Part shown: piece by piece, positions 1-8,480 of the stretch
Numbering within the stretch: position 1 is the stretch's first letter
How the letters are laid out: every line of letters begins with the position of its first letter
Assembly: GCA_016720465.1 (NCBI GenBank)
Contig: JADKKO010000004.1
Location: forward strand, 620,001 to 684,000
Direction of reading: 5' to 3'
Source: Holophagaceae bacterium
Lineage (GTDB): Bacteria; Acidobacteriota; Holophagae; Holophagales; Holophagaceae
DNA: 64,000 nt
Notes under the pieces: generated by a model
Seen by the model: only the letters and a program-made list of their open reading frames with translations
What the model was told of the DNA's origin: nothing
Databases searched by the model: none
Position numbers and translations under genes: made by a program

Positions 1-1
1 G

Positions 2-466
2 CAGATCCGGGACGAACCGATGGATGCGCGGAGCGACCTCTACGCGCTCGCGGTGGTGGGCTACGAGGCGCTCGCCGGGCAACGCCTGGTGCAATCCAAA
101 TCGCTGCCGGACATCCTGGTGGAAGTGGCCCACAAGGCGCCAAAACCATTGCGGGACCTGGTTCCCGGCCTGCCGCCGAAAATTTGCGCGGCCTTCGACC
201 AGGCCCTGGCCAAGCATCCTTGGCAGCGGCCCGACAGCGTCCTGGCCTGGGCGGAGCAAATGGCGAAACGCCTGCTTCTCGTGCGGCTGGACCGCAAGGG
301 CTGGCCTGAAAACCTTGAAGACACACCATCATCGGGATTCACGTCCTCGGGACATAGGCCACCTTCCAACGAGGGCTTGACCTACATTCCTGATGGCGAT
401 GAAACCAGGCTCATGGACGAGCGGCCAATGGCCAAAGGAATGGGTTCAGCCGGAGGAGAGGCCTAG
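2..466 (+). CDS. C-terminal part of a Hanks-type Ser/Thr protein kinase (cut by window edge)
   Basis: The gene is open at the left edge, so only about 154 C-terminal residues are present. The segment DARSDLYALAVVGYEALAG matches kinase subdomains IX-X, where the Asp stabilises the catalytic loop. HPWQRP supplies the subdomain XI Arg near the end of the kinase fold. The ATP loop, HRD and DFG motifs would lie upstream and cannot be checked. The tail of about 60 residues is hydrophilic and has no membrane segment. Its TAG stop overlaps the GTG start of kynB by one base, so the two genes are probably co-transcribed, although no functional link is obvious. Confidence 0.8.
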   Translation, partial: QIRDEPMDARSDLYALAVVGYEALAGQRLVQSKSLPDILVEVAHKAPKPLRDLVPGLPPKICAAFDQALAKHPWQRPDSVLAWAEQMAKRLLLVRLDRKGWPENLEDTPSSGFTSSGHRPPSNEGLTYIPDGDETRLMDERPMAKGMGSAGGEA

Positions 467-1089
467 TGCGCATCCTGGATATCTCGCCTCTCATTTCGGA
501 ACGCATCGCCGTGTGGCCCGGAGACGTTCCGTTTTCCCGGGCGGTGGGCAGCGCCATGGCGCGGGGCGACAACCTGGATCTCAGTTCCATCGCCGCCACG
601 CTGCACCTGGGCGCCCACGCGGATGCGCCCTCCCATTACCTCCGCGATGGGCTGGGCATCTCTGATGTCGAGCTTCCCCCCTACCTCGGCCCTTGCCAGG
701 TGGTGCGGGTCTCCCTGCCGCGGGGAGCTCGCATCCTGCCAGGGGACATCGGCGAGATCCTCGCGCCGCGCGTGCTCTTCCGCACACAGTCCTTTCCCGA
801 TCCCAGCCGTTTCAACACGGATTTCAACAGCCTCTCGCCGGAGCTGATCGAGCGCCTCCATGGCCAAGGCTGCGTATTGGTGGGCCTTGATACGCCGTCG
901 GTGGATCCCTTTGATTCGACCGCCCTGGAAAGCCACGCCGCCCTGGCCCGCACGGGCATGCGCAATCTGGAAGGCCTCGTGCTGGACCAGGTGGATCCCG
1001 GGCTCTACACGCTCATCGCCCTGCCCTTGAAGCTGGAGGGCGCCGACGCATCGCCAGTGCGTGCCATTCTGATGGCGGATCTGGGATGA
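466..1089 (+). CDS. kynB: Arylformamidase / kynurenine formamidase (cyclase family)
   Basis: A 207-residue protein, the usual length for bacterial KynB, which hydrolyses N-formylkynurenine to kynurenine and formate in tryptophan degradation. It carries the metal-binding signature HLGAHADAPSHY, with H47, H51, D53 and H57 as likely ligands. A second family block follows near residues 145-175 (SVDPF, then SHAAL, then LEGLVL). The GTG start overlaps the preceding stop and has a GGAGGAG ribosome site just upstream. No other kyn genes are adjacent. The cyclase family also contains other amidohydrolases, but length and both motif blocks favour KynB. Confidence 0.85.
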   Translation: MRILDISPLISERIAVWPGDVPFSRAVGSAMARGDNLDLSSIAATLHLGAHADAPSHYLRDGLGISDVELPPYLGPCQVVRVSLPRGARILPGDIGEILAPRVLFRTQSFPDPSRFNTDFNSLSPELIERLHGQGCVLVGLDTPSVDPFDSTALESHAALARTGMRNLEGLVLDQVDPGLYTLIALPLKLEGADASPVRAILMADLG

Positions 1090-1114
1090 TGTCTCCACGA
1101 TCCCGGAGCAACCG

Positions 1115-2929
1115 ATGACTGACCAACCTGACGGCTCCGACCTTGCAGAGCGCGTGAAGAAGCTCGAAGACCAGGTGGCCTGGCTCACGGCCCAGGCGCA
1201 AGCGGCGGCCCTGGCCGCGCCTGCCGCCGTGGGCGCTCCGCCGCGGCCCGTGCCGCGCCCCGGTCCGCCCCCCAGGCCGCCGAGGCTGCCGAAGCCTCCC
1301 ACCGAAACCAATCCGATGCTCTGGATCGGTGGCATCGGCGCGGGCATCCTCCTGCTGGGCGTGATCTTCTTCCTGGGGTGGACCATCCAGCAGGGCTATC
1401 TGGGTCCAGGACCGCGGCTGCTCCTCGGATTGGCGGCGGGCAGCGCCATGACCTTCGGCGCCGCGATGATGATCGTGAAGGGCACCCGCAAGCTGGGCGT
1501 CTGCGTGCTGGCGGCGGGTCTCGGCACCTTGCTGCTCACGCTCTACTACGGCACCAGCACCGATCCCAAGTTGCTTTCCTCAAGCCTCGGATTCGCAGGC
1601 ATCGGCCTCGCGATCATGTTCGGCGGGGGCCTCGCGGCCAAGGCGGAATCCGGCGGCGCCCTCGTGGTGACATTGATCATCGCCTTCTGGGCGCCCATCG
1701 CCTTCAGCGAGGGGGGCCACCACGAGGTGGCGCTCACCCTCTACCTGGGGGTGCTCATGGCCGCCGCCCTCGCCGTGCCCTACCTCGCCAAGGTCGGCGC
1801 CCGGTGGGGCGTGGCGCGCTGGGTGGCCGTCACGGGCCTGTGGATCCTGCTGGCGGCGGCCTCGCTGAGCACGGATCCGGAGGATGCCTTCACGATGCTC
1901 CTGCTGCTGGGCTTCCATGCCCTGCTGTCGGCGCTTTGGATCTGGCTTCCGGGCCAGGGGGAGGCGAAGCCCCGCACGCCGACGATCCTCTGGTTCCTGG
2001 TTTCCCTCAGCCTGACGAGCCTGGCCTGGGCGCTGTGGAAAAAATTGGCCTGGACGCCGGAGTGGTTCGCGGGGCCCGCGCTGCTGTTTGCCGCCGTGAA
2101 CCTCGGCATGGTCAAGCCGCTCCGGGCGCGGCTCGGTTCAAAACAGGCGGATCTGGGCCTGCTGGTGCTGGCCGCGGGCCATCTGGCCTTGGCGGTCCCC
2201 ATCGCCATGCACTGGAAATGGGTCGGACCGATGTGGGGCGCCTTCGCGCTGGGCCTCGCCTGGGCCGCGGGCCGGGCCGAGGGGATGGAGGATTGGGAGG
2301 AATCGGAAATCGCTTCGTTGCGGCGCCTGGCCTTCGGCATGGCGGTGCTGGCTTCCATCCGGTGGCTCGTGGGCAGCGTGGATGTGTGGGAGCACACCTT
2401 CTCCTACCGCTATTCCGGCAACCTGGCCTCAGGCATGCCGGTGCTCAACGGCGTCTTCGCCGAAGGCCTGCTGGTTTCCGCCGCCTGGCTGCTGATGGCG
2501 CGGCGCAAGGGGGCCATGGCGGTGCTCGCCTTCCTGGCGCTGGAATTCACGGCGAACCTGACGCTGGCCCTGGAAGCCGCGCGCATCGTCCATGCGGTCC
2601 AGGCGAGCGGCCTCCCCACCTATGCGGACTACGGAGGACGCTATCTGGAAACCCGGGGCGCCTCCATCGCGGTCACCCTCGTCTGGGCGCTCAGCGGCGC
2701 GATGCAATGGCTGCGCAGCTTCGCGGCGGAGGACCAAGGCGTGCGGCGCGCCCTCGCCGTGGGAGGCTACGTCTGGCTGGCCATCGCGAGCCTCAAATTG
2801 CTGGGCGTGGATACGAGCCAGGCCAGCGCCGGCGTGCGCGCCCTGGCCTTTCTCGCTGTGGGCGGCATCTTTTTGACCGTGGCCTTGCTGGCGAACAAGA
2901 TGAAACGGCGGCCCGGGGAGGCAGCATGA
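1115..2929 (+). CDS. DUF2339 multi-pass membrane protein
   Basis: A 604-residue protein with a short N-terminal coiled coil (about residues 8-30, ending LEDQVAWLTAQ), a Pro-rich linker (about 40-65), then many hydrophobic segments to the C terminus. This is the layout of DUF2339 predicted membrane proteins, whose biochemical role is unknown. The ATGA overlap with the next gene implies translational coupling. DUF2339 next to DUF3999 is a recurring pair, which supports both calls. I cannot assign a substrate or activity. Confidence 0.8.
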   Translation: MTDQPDGSDLAERVKKLEDQVAWLTAQAQAAALAAPAAVGAPPRPVPRPGPPPRPPRLPKPPTETNPMLWIGGIGAGILLLGVIFFLGWTIQQGYLGPGPRLLLGLAAGSAMTFGAAMMIVKGTRKLGVCVLAAGLGTLLLTLYYGTSTDPKLLSSSLGFAGIGLAIMFGGGLAAKAESGGALVVTLIIAFWAPIAFSEGGHHEVALTLYLGVLMAAALAVPYLAKVGARWGVARWVAVTGLWILLAAASLSTDPEDAFTMLLLLGFHALLSALWIWLPGQGEAKPRTPTILWFLVSLSLTSLAWALWKKLAWTPEWFAGPALLFAAVNLGMVKPLRARLGSKQADLGLLVLAAGHLALAVPIAMHWKWVGPMWGAFALGLAWAAGRAEGMEDWEESEIASLRRLAFGMAVLASIRWLVGSVDVWEHTFSYRYSGNLASGMPVLNGVFAEGLLVSAAWLLMARRKGAMAVLAFLALEFTANLTLALEAARIVHAVQASGLPTYADYGGRYLETRGASIAVTLVWALSGAMQWLRSFAAEDQGVRRALAVGGYVWLAIASLKLLGVDTSQASAGVRALAFLAVGGIFLTVALLANKMKRRPGEAA

Positions 2930-4152
2930 ACAGGACCGCCTTGGTGTTCTTAGCTGCGCTGCTGCTCGGCTGCGCTGCTGAGGACCGTTCCCGCGTGCAG
3001 CGCCGCCCCCTCGAGCTGGCCCCCCAGAATGGCTGGGCCCGGGTCCGGCTGGATGGCGAAGCGCAGCGGAACCGGCAGGGATTGTGGATCGGCGACGCCG
3101 AGGGCAATTCCATCCCGTTCCTCCTGGAGCGCGAAGGCCTGTGGGCGCCGCAGGTGCTGGAGACGGCCCACTACCTGGCGGGCAAGGATGCGAAGGGCTA
3201 CCCCACCGCCGAGTTCGCGCTGGTTTTCCCGAACGGCTGGCAGGTGCGGGAGCGCGAACACCTGCGCCTCGATCTGGACCTCGAAGGCAAATCCCCCTGG
3301 GTGGCCCGCGTGGACATCTCCCGGCGCATGGAAAACGGCGGCTACCTGACCCTGGAACGGGCCTCGCCCTTTTTCGTCTACGACCTTGCCAACGACCGCC
3401 ACACCTCGCAGATCACGCTGCCCTGGGATGCGGAGCGCTACCGCGTGACCCTGGTGCCCACCCAGGGTCACGCGCCGAGCCTCCGGGGCCTGCGCGTCAC
3501 CGCGAGCACCTGGCCCGAACAACTGGACGCCGACGAAGTGGTCGAACCCCAGCGCATGAAGGAAGCCTTGGCTCCTTCTGGCGAATCCTGGCGCTTGAGC
3601 CTGCCCGCCGCGGAGCGCGTGGTGGGGGCGGACGTGCTGCTGAAGGCCCCGGTGGCGCCGGTCCACGTGAGGGTGGATGCGGAAGAAAAGGACGCGAACG
3701 GCTCGAGGCATCCATCGCTCAGGCCCATGGGCGGCGGCACTGTGTGGAACCTCCCGGCGCTGCAGACCCGCGCCACCCGCGTGGCGCTGGACCCCACCAT
3801 CTCGGATCGGATGCGCCTCCAACTGCCGGAAAACACGACGCTCGAATCCGTGAAATTGCTGATCCGCCACGAGGCCCTGCTCTTCCCGGCGGAAGCCTCC
3901 AAACCCTACTACCTGCACTTCGGCGGCCGCGCGAAGCAGGCGCCGGGCAACTTGGGGGCTTTGCCGCCGAGCCGAGCGGTCTACAGCCGGAATCCGCTGA
4001 AGTTGATGGCCGCCGAGGCGGACCCCCATGGCCTTGGCATCATCCTCGACAAGGGCGACCAGACGCGGCCCTGGCTGGCCTGGGTGGTGGGCCTCGTGGT
4101 GCTGGTGCTTGGTTTCGCCGCCTTCAAATTGCTGCGGAGCGGCGAGGCGTGA
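2926..4152 (+). CDS. DUF3999 family lipoprotein
   Basis: The chosen ATG at 2926 overlaps the TGA of the DUF2339 gene as ATGA and gives 408 residues. The N terminus MNRTALVFLAALLLGCAAE is a lipoprotein signal with lipobox LLGC. The body is a predominantly beta, probably periplasmic domain. The C terminus holds one membrane helix (WLAWVVGLVVLVLGFAAF) followed by a short basic tail. The architecture and the DUF2339 partner fit DUF3999. The same frame stays open far upstream inside the DUF2339 gene, but that part is a shadow. Function is unknown; a shared envelope complex of the two proteins is an inference. Confidence 0.75.
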   Translation: MNRTALVFLAALLLGCAAEDRSRVQRRPLELAPQNGWARVRLDGEAQRNRQGLWIGDAEGNSIPFLLEREGLWAPQVLETAHYLAGKDAKGYPTAEFALVFPNGWQVREREHLRLDLDLEGKSPWVARVDISRRMENGGYLTLERASPFFVYDLANDRHTSQITLPWDAERYRVTLVPTQGHAPSLRGLRVTASTWPEQLDADEVVEPQRMKEALAPSGESWRLSLPAAERVVGADVLLKAPVAPVHVRVDAEEKDANGSRHPSLRPMGGGTVWNLPALQTRATRVALDPTISDRMRLQLPENTTLESVKLLIRHEALLFPAEASKPYYLHFGGRAKQAPGNLGALPPSRAVYSRNPLKLMAAEADPHGLGIILDKGDQTRPWLAWVVGLVVLVLGFAAFKLLRSGEA

Positions 4153-4170
4153 GGCGCGGCGGTTGCCTGG

Positions 4171-5031
4171 TCAACTGGATTCCGCCATCATCCGCGGAGC
4201 TGGCTTCAACTGCACCAGCGCGATGCCCGCCAGGATCACGATCAGTCCCAGGCCCATCCGCAAACCGAAGGGCTCGTGCAGGAACAGGCTTCCCAGCAGC
4301 AGCGCCACCACGGGGTTGATGTAGGTGTAGGTGCCCATCTTGGCGGGGCTCCAGACGCGCGCCAGGTAGATGTAGGCGGTGAAGGCGAGCAGGGAGCCGA
4401 AGAGGGCGAGATAGCCCACTGCCAAGGCCGCCTTGAGCGTGAGGCCGTGGTGCAGGTAGCCGCCGCTCAAAGGCGCGGCCGCATGTCCGATGACAGCCGC
4501 GGTCAGCATCTGCACGCCGACCTGCTTCAGATAGGCGCTGCCCTGGATGTGGTGCTTTCCGTGGAGCGTCCCGAAGGACCAGATCATGGTGGCCAAGAGC
4601 AGCGCGCCCACCCCTCCGAGGTGGATCCGGCCCGCCAGGGGATTCGCCAGCACGCCCACCCCGACGAGCCCGATCAGCAGGCCGGTCCAGGCGCGCGGGC
4701 CCATGCGCTCGCCGCTGAAAAGGGCCAGGAACACCGGCACCATGGCGCAGATGATGGCGGCCATTCCGCTGCTGACCTTCAATTCGGCCCAGCTCACTAG
4801 GGCATTGGAACCCGCCAGGAGCAGGGCTCCCACGAGCAGCAGATGGGGCCAGTCCTCCTTCCGCAGGGACGGTTCCCGGCGCAGGAAACCCAGGCCCAGC
4901 GCCAGGATCCCGCCCACCGTGAAGCGCGCCGCCACCATGCCGTAGGGCGTGAAGGATTCCAGGCCCAGGGCGATGGCGAAATAGGTGGAACCCCACACGA
5001 TGGCGCAGGTGAGATAGGCGAGCAGAGGCAT
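4171..5031 (-). CDS. EamA/DMT-family transporter
   Basis: A 286-residue inner-membrane protein with about ten hydrophobic helices arranged as two EamA repeats. The first begins CAIVWGSTYFAIALGLESF and the second is around residues 145-280 with PVVALLLGSLFLHEP, the typical end of the second repeat. Such proteins export small metabolites, often amino acids. It is the last gene of a three-gene operon after an Lrp-type regulator and an ABM-domain protein, 13 bases after the latter. That context suggests amino-acid or related metabolite efflux under Lrp control. The substrate is not determinable from sequence. Confidence 0.85.
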   Translation of the reverse strand: MPLLAYLTCAIVWGSTYFAIALGLESFTPYGMVAARFTVGGILALGLGFLRREPSLRKEDWPHLLLVGALLLAGSNALVSWAELKVSSGMAAIICAMVPVFLALFSGERMGPRAWTGLLIGLVGVGVLANPLAGRIHLGGVGALLLATMIWSFGTLHGKHHIQGSAYLKQVGVQMLTAAVIGHAAAPLSGGYLHHGLTLKAALAVGYLALFGSLLAFTAYIYLARVWSPAKMGTYTYINPVVALLLGSLFLHEPFGLRMGLGLIVILAGIALVQLKPAPRMMAESS

Positions 5032-5044
5032 TGTGGTGATTCCT

Positions 5045-5404
5045 TCACATCTTCGATTCGTTGATGCCGGGGCGGGCGCTGGCGCGTTCCACCTTGGCGA
5101 CGCGCAGGGAAAAGGCCGCGTACCATTTTTCTTTCCCGAGACGCTGGGCCATGGCGTGTTCGATGTGGTTCTTCCAGGTTTTGATGGCCTCCTCGTCTGT
5201 CCAGTAGCTCACGGTGATGCCCAGGCCGCTGGCCTCCCGCACGCTCTCCACGCCGAGGAAGCCCGCCTGCTGGGCCGCCAGTTCGACCATGCGGTCCGCC
5301 ATGCGGCCGTATCCCTCGTCGCCTTCCGTCCGCAGGCTCGTGAAGATCGCGGCGTAGTAGGGCGGTTCGGGCGTGTTCGCGATGAGCGGGTGCAAGGGGC
5401 TCAT
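5045..5404 (-). CDS. Antibiotic biosynthesis monooxygenase (ABM)-domain protein
   Basis: A 119-residue cytosolic protein with a single ABM-type ferredoxin-like domain. Recognisable pieces are YYAAIFTSL at the first strand, AAQQAGFLGVESVRE, and SYWTDEEAIKTWKNHIEH, which matches the SxWxdeeaixaWxxxxeH pattern of this family. Members range from small-molecule monooxygenases and heme-degrading enzymes to proteins of unknown activity, so no reaction is assigned. Its ATG overlaps the stop of the Lrp gene (ATGA) and it precedes the EamA exporter, so the three probably form one transcript. Confidence 0.8.
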   Translation of the reverse strand: MSPLHPLIANTPEPPYYAAIFTSLRTEGDEGYGRMADRMVELAAQQAGFLGVESVREASGLGITVSYWTDEEAIKTWKNHIEHAMAQRLGKEKWYAAFSLRVAKVERASARPGINESKM

Positions 5405-5910
5405 TTGCGCTTGGCCTTTTTGACGGGGGTTTCGTTCGGGAAGGGGCTCGGCCCGGGCTTTTCGAAATGGGTCTGGAGCACCACGGTGGTGCGCGTCGTG
5501 ACCTGGGGGCCCAGGGCCCGGATGCTGCGCAGGCGCTCGCTCATGCCTAGGGGCGTGTCGGCCACCACCTTGAGCAGCAGGCAGTCTTCGCCCGCCACGG
5601 TGTGGGCTTCCAGGACGTCCCGTTCCTTCTCCAGGGCCTGCCAGAGCGCCAGCTCCAGGGCTTCATCGTTGTTGGCGCGGTAGCGCACGGCCACAAAGGC
5701 GACGACGGGTTTCAGCACCGAGGCGGGGCTCACCAGGGCGGCGTAGCCTTCGAGGATGCCGCTCTCCTCCAGCCGCTTCACGCGGTCGATGACCGTGGGG
5801 CGGCTCACCCCGAGGCGTTCCGCCAGCTCCGCGTGGCTGATGCGGCCCTCGGCTTGGAGCGTCGCCACCAGGCGGCGGTTCAGGTCGTCTTCCATAGGGT
5901 GTTTGAACAC
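5401..5910 (-). CDS. Lrp/AsnC-family transcriptional regulator
   Basis: A 169-residue DNA-binding protein. The N-terminal winged helix-turn-helix includes HAELAERLGVSRPTVIDRV, the classic AsnC recognition region. It is followed by a RAM/ACT-like effector domain (about residues 65-150, with AHTVAGEDCLLLKVVADT). Lrp proteins sense amino acids. The gene leads an operon with an ABM protein and an EamA exporter. The AT-rich upstream region holds two overlapping palindromes (5967-5987), a plausible autoregulatory site. The C-terminal tail is Lys-rich. Confidence 0.9.
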   Translation of the reverse strand: MFKHPMEDDLNRRLVATLQAEGRISHAELAERLGVSRPTVIDRVKRLEESGILEGYAALVSPASVLKPVVAFVAVRYRANNDEALELALWQALEKERDVLEAHTVAGEDCLLLKVVADTPLGMSERLRSIRALGPQVTTRTTVVLQTHFEKPGPSPFPNETPVKKAKRK

Positions 5911-5966
5911 GGCTGCCCCCCAATTTCCAAGATGATCCGGATGAACATAAATGCAACCAATATAAG

Positions 5967-5987
5967 TTATGTATTTACATAATGTAA
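5967..5987. promoter_or_regulatory. Overlapping palindromes upstream of the Lrp operon, candidate operator
   Basis: Two perfect palindromes overlap in an AT-rich island. TTATGTA, 2-base gap, TACATAA spans 5967-5982. TTACAT, 1-base gap, ATGTAA spans 5975-5987. They lie 57-77 bases upstream of the Lrp start (5910, minus strand) and 127 bases before kdsA (6114, plus strand). Paired sites are typical of Lrp-type oligomeric binding; the binding itself is inference. Confidence 0.5.
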
Positions 5988-6113
5988 ACGTTTAACTCGC
6001 GCATGACCGGGACCCAGGCCCTTGGCAGGATTCCAGTCGGCAGGCGCCCAATCGGCGCCGTCTGCCCAGCCGGCTCCCGCGCTACCCTAGGAGCTGAGCA
6101 CGCCGGAGCGACC

Positions 6114-6947
6114 ATGGACTTCACCCAGCCCTGTACCGAGAACAGCTTCTTCCTCATCGCCGGGCCCTGCGTCATCGAATCCAGGGAGCACACGCATTTC
6201 ATGTCGGCGCAGCTGCGGGACATCGCCGAGGAGCGGGGCATCCCCTTCATCTACAAAAGCAGCTTCGACAAGGCCAACCGCACGTCCAAGGACAGCTACC
6301 GCGGCGTCGAGATGGAACAGGGCCTGGACATCCTCGCGGAAGTCCGGCAGAAACTCGGGGTGCCCGTGCTCACGGACGTGCACGAGAGCCATCAGTGTGC
6401 GCCGGTGGCGGACGCCGTGGATGTGCTGCAGATTCCGGCCTTTCTCTGCCGGCAGACGGACCTGCTGGTGGCCGCGGCCAGGACGGGCCGCACCGTGAAC
6501 CTGAAGAAGGGCCAGTTCCTGGCGCCCTGGGATTTGAAGAATGCGGTGGACAAGATGCGGAGCGTCGACGGCCACGGCGATCTCTGGGTCACCGAGCGCG
6601 GAAGCACCTTCGGCTACGGCAACCTGGTGGTGGATTTCCAGAGCTTCCCCCACCTCCGCAGGACCGGCTGCCCGGTGGTCTTCGACGCGACCCATAGCGT
6701 CCAGAAGCCCGGCGCCCTGGGCGACAAGACCGGCGGCGCCCGGGAGATGATCCCCACCCTCGCCCGGGCCGCGGCCACGGCGGTGGACGGCTTCTTTTTC
6801 GAGGTCCATGATTGTCCCGAAAAGGCCTTCAGCGACGGTCCCAACGCCATGCCGCTCGAAGACTTCGGCCCCCTGCTGGACCAGTTGCTCGCCATCTGGA
6901 GAGTGAGCAGGAACGCGGCTTTGGCGGATCGGGCGGGGAAGGGTTGA
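6114..6947 (+). CDS. kdsA: 3-deoxy-8-phosphooctulonate synthase (KDO-8-P synthase)
   Basis: Condenses phosphoenolpyruvate with arabinose 5-phosphate to make KDO-8-phosphate for LPS inner core. The ATG at 6114 with GGAG five bases upstream gives 277 residues, the normal length. The frame is open upstream, but that part lacks family similarity. Diagnostic motifs are LIAGPCVIES near the N terminus, YKSSFDKANRTS (substrate-binding loop), PVLTDVHE, LKKGQFLAPWD, ERGSTFGYGNLVVDF and PVVFDATHSVQKPG. Asn rather than Cys in AGPCVIE-adjacent positions was not used to decide metal dependence. Presence of kdsA implies a Gram-negative envelope. Confidence 0.95.
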   Translation: MDFTQPCTENSFFLIAGPCVIESREHTHFMSAQLRDIAEERGIPFIYKSSFDKANRTSKDSYRGVEMEQGLDILAEVRQKLGVPVLTDVHESHQCAPVADAVDVLQIPAFLCRQTDLLVAAARTGRTVNLKKGQFLAPWDLKNAVDKMRSVDGHGDLWVTERGSTFGYGNLVVDFQSFPHLRRTGCPVVFDATHSVQKPGALGDKTGGAREMIPTLARAAATAVDGFFFEVHDCPEKAFSDGPNAMPLEDFGPLLDQLLAIWRVSRNAALADRAGKG

Positions 6948-6987
6948 ATTCAGAGAAATTGTTTAGGCGTCCGTTGCCACCCTGCGC

Positions 6988-7371
6988 TCACAGCCCCCTC
7001 AGCCGCCCCCGCCGGGCCCGCTCTTCTTCGATTCCGGCGTCCTCCTCGGCGGCCTCATCCTCCATGGCGCTCACGGTGACCGGCCGGCCTTCCAGGTTCC
7101 AGGTGAGGCCGTCCTCTTCGAAGAAGACGTTCCGGGCCTCGTCCCACCGGCCCTTCATGGTCTCCTCGCCGTTGAAGAACAAGGCGTCTTTCCGCTCCGG
7201 GAAGTCCGCCAGCCAGAGCGGATCCTGGTCCCCCCGCACCTTGATTTGAAGGACCAGCCAGGGCTCCCCGCGTTCCGCCATGGTCTGCACGGCCTCCATC
7301 ATGACCAGGGGCGGCGTGGTCGGCTGGCCCCGCAGGCTGTCCAGGTCGTTGATACGCTTCATGCGCCACAT
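6988..7371 (-). CDS. Hypothetical protein, 127 aa
   Basis: I do not recognise a family. The protein is soluble and acidic, with no signal peptide or membrane helix. A central strand-rich region (WLVLQIKVRGDQDPLWLADF) is followed by a Glu-rich stretch (about residues 100-118) and a basic C terminus RARRGRLRGL. An AAGGTG ribosome site four bases before 7371 supports this start. The alternative is Met4, nine bases downstream. The 66-base upstream gap is very AT-rich with TATATA-like sequence, so it probably has its own promoter. It converges on kdsA. Confidence 0.6.
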   Translation of the reverse strand: MWRMKRINDLDSLRGQPTTPPLVMMEAVQTMAERGEPWLVLQIKVRGDQDPLWLADFPERKDALFFNGEETMKGRWDEARNVFFEEDGLTWNLEGRPVTVSAMEDEAAEEDAGIEEERARRGRLRGL

Positions 7372-7437
7372 GGAACACCTTATATATTTGTGATTAATTT
7401 GACAAAATGTAAAAAATAAATCAACCAGATGAACAGC

Positions 7438-8313
7438 TCATTCGACGCCCGCCGCGTAGGTCAGATTCAGCAGCGCCATGGCGCGGGTGACCTTGCCGAT
7501 GCTGTTCTTGGTGGTGTCGGTGTAGTGGATGCCACGGGCGTCCAGGGCTTCGTAATCGAAATTCCCCTGCCCGCTCAGATCGAAGCACAGCGTGCCGTCC
7601 TTGATCCATTCGGTCCGGATCTGGAACCCCGGCGCCGGCACCGCGCTGACGATGACATCGGCCAGTTGGATGAACCGCTCCAGGTGCTGAGGGTTCGTGT
7701 TCTGGTGGCAGAGGATCGGCGTGGCCTTCAGGTTCGCCACCATGGCGGTGAGGGGGCGGCCGATGCGCAGGGAGTCGTTGATGACGAGCACCGTTTTCCC
7801 GCTCAAGTAGGTATCCCCAAAACCGCGCTTGAGTGTCTTCACCATGGCGCGGGCTGTGCATGGCGTCATGCAGCGGTGGTCCGTGCCGTCCATGCGCTTG
7901 CGGTACTTGTTCAGGTAGCCGATGTTCGTGGCGTGCAGGCCCTCGATGTCCTTCTCGGGATCCACCAGGTCCATCACCTCGTCATCCTTGATGTCCGCGT
8001 AGCGCAGGGGATAGAAGATGAAGATGCCCTGGGTCTTGTCGTCCTGGTTGAGCCGGGCCACGGTCTTCACCAGCTCCATGCCGCTGGCCACCCCGATGTC
8101 TTTGGCGTCGATGCCCAGGTCCTCGCAGTCCTTCATCAGCCATTTGTGGTAGACGACGCAGCCCATGTCGTCGCAGCCGAGGATCACGCCGAGTCCGGGC
8201 GAAAATCCCAGTTTCTTGATGTTCTGCCTGATGATCTGGCGGTAGTGGAGGGAGGTTTCCTGGCAGTCCAATTTCCCGGTGAGCAGCAATGACATCGACA
8301 CCTCGCCTTCCAT
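7438..8313 (-). CDS. Atypical FolD-family methylene-THF dehydrogenase (Mtd1-like)
   Basis: A 291-residue FolD-family protein, expected to oxidise 5,10-methylene-tetrahydrofolate. Family landmarks are PGLGVILG, the Tyr in GCVVYHKWLMKDC, PEKDIEGLHATNIG, MTPCTARAM and the Rossmann segment GKTVLVINDSLRIGRPL. Several bifunctional FolD catalytic positions differ. The Lys four residues after the Tyr is Leu, the Gln of the VQLPLP motif is Phe, KDVDG is KDIEG, and the C-terminal PGGVGPMT is replaced by NSIGKVTRAM. That pattern resembles fungal NAD-dependent, dehydrogenase-only Mtd1 enzymes, so I predict no cyclohydrolase activity. The start at 8313 could instead be Met7. Confidence 0.75.
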   Translation of the reverse strand: MEGEVSMSLLLTGKLDCQETSLHYRQIIRQNIKKLGFSPGLGVILGCDDMGCVVYHKWLMKDCEDLGIDAKDIGVASGMELVKTVARLNQDDKTQGIFIFYPLRYADIKDDEVMDLVDPEKDIEGLHATNIGYLNKYRKRMDGTDHRCMTPCTARAMVKTLKRGFGDTYLSGKTVLVINDSLRIGRPLTAMVANLKATPILCHQNTNPQHLERFIQLADVIVSAVPAPGFQIRTEWIKDGTLCFDLSGQGNFDYEALDARGIHYTDTTKNSIGKVTRAMALLNLTYAAGVE

Positions 8314-8355
8314 TCTAGACGGTCGGAGCCCGGCACGCGCGCACCCCGGGGGTTT

Positions 8356-8395
8356 CCGCTCGGGCCGCCAAGCTCCCCACGTCCGGCCCGAGCGG
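8356..8395. repeat. Perfect 12-bp inverted repeat in a divergent promoter region
   Basis: Arms 8356-8367 (CCGCTCGGGCCG) and 8384-8395 are perfect reverse complements around a 16-base loop. They lie between the divergent FolD-like gene and the DUF3224 gene. There is no T-run, so it is not an obvious terminator. It could be an operator or an mRNA-leader hairpin. Confidence 0.55.
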
Positions 8396-8480
8396 GTCGC
8401 ATCAAGAGCTGTTCGGCCCCAGCGGAAATCCGATGATAATTCCGTGACGGGCCCCCATCCGGGATAGCCGGGGAGAATCC

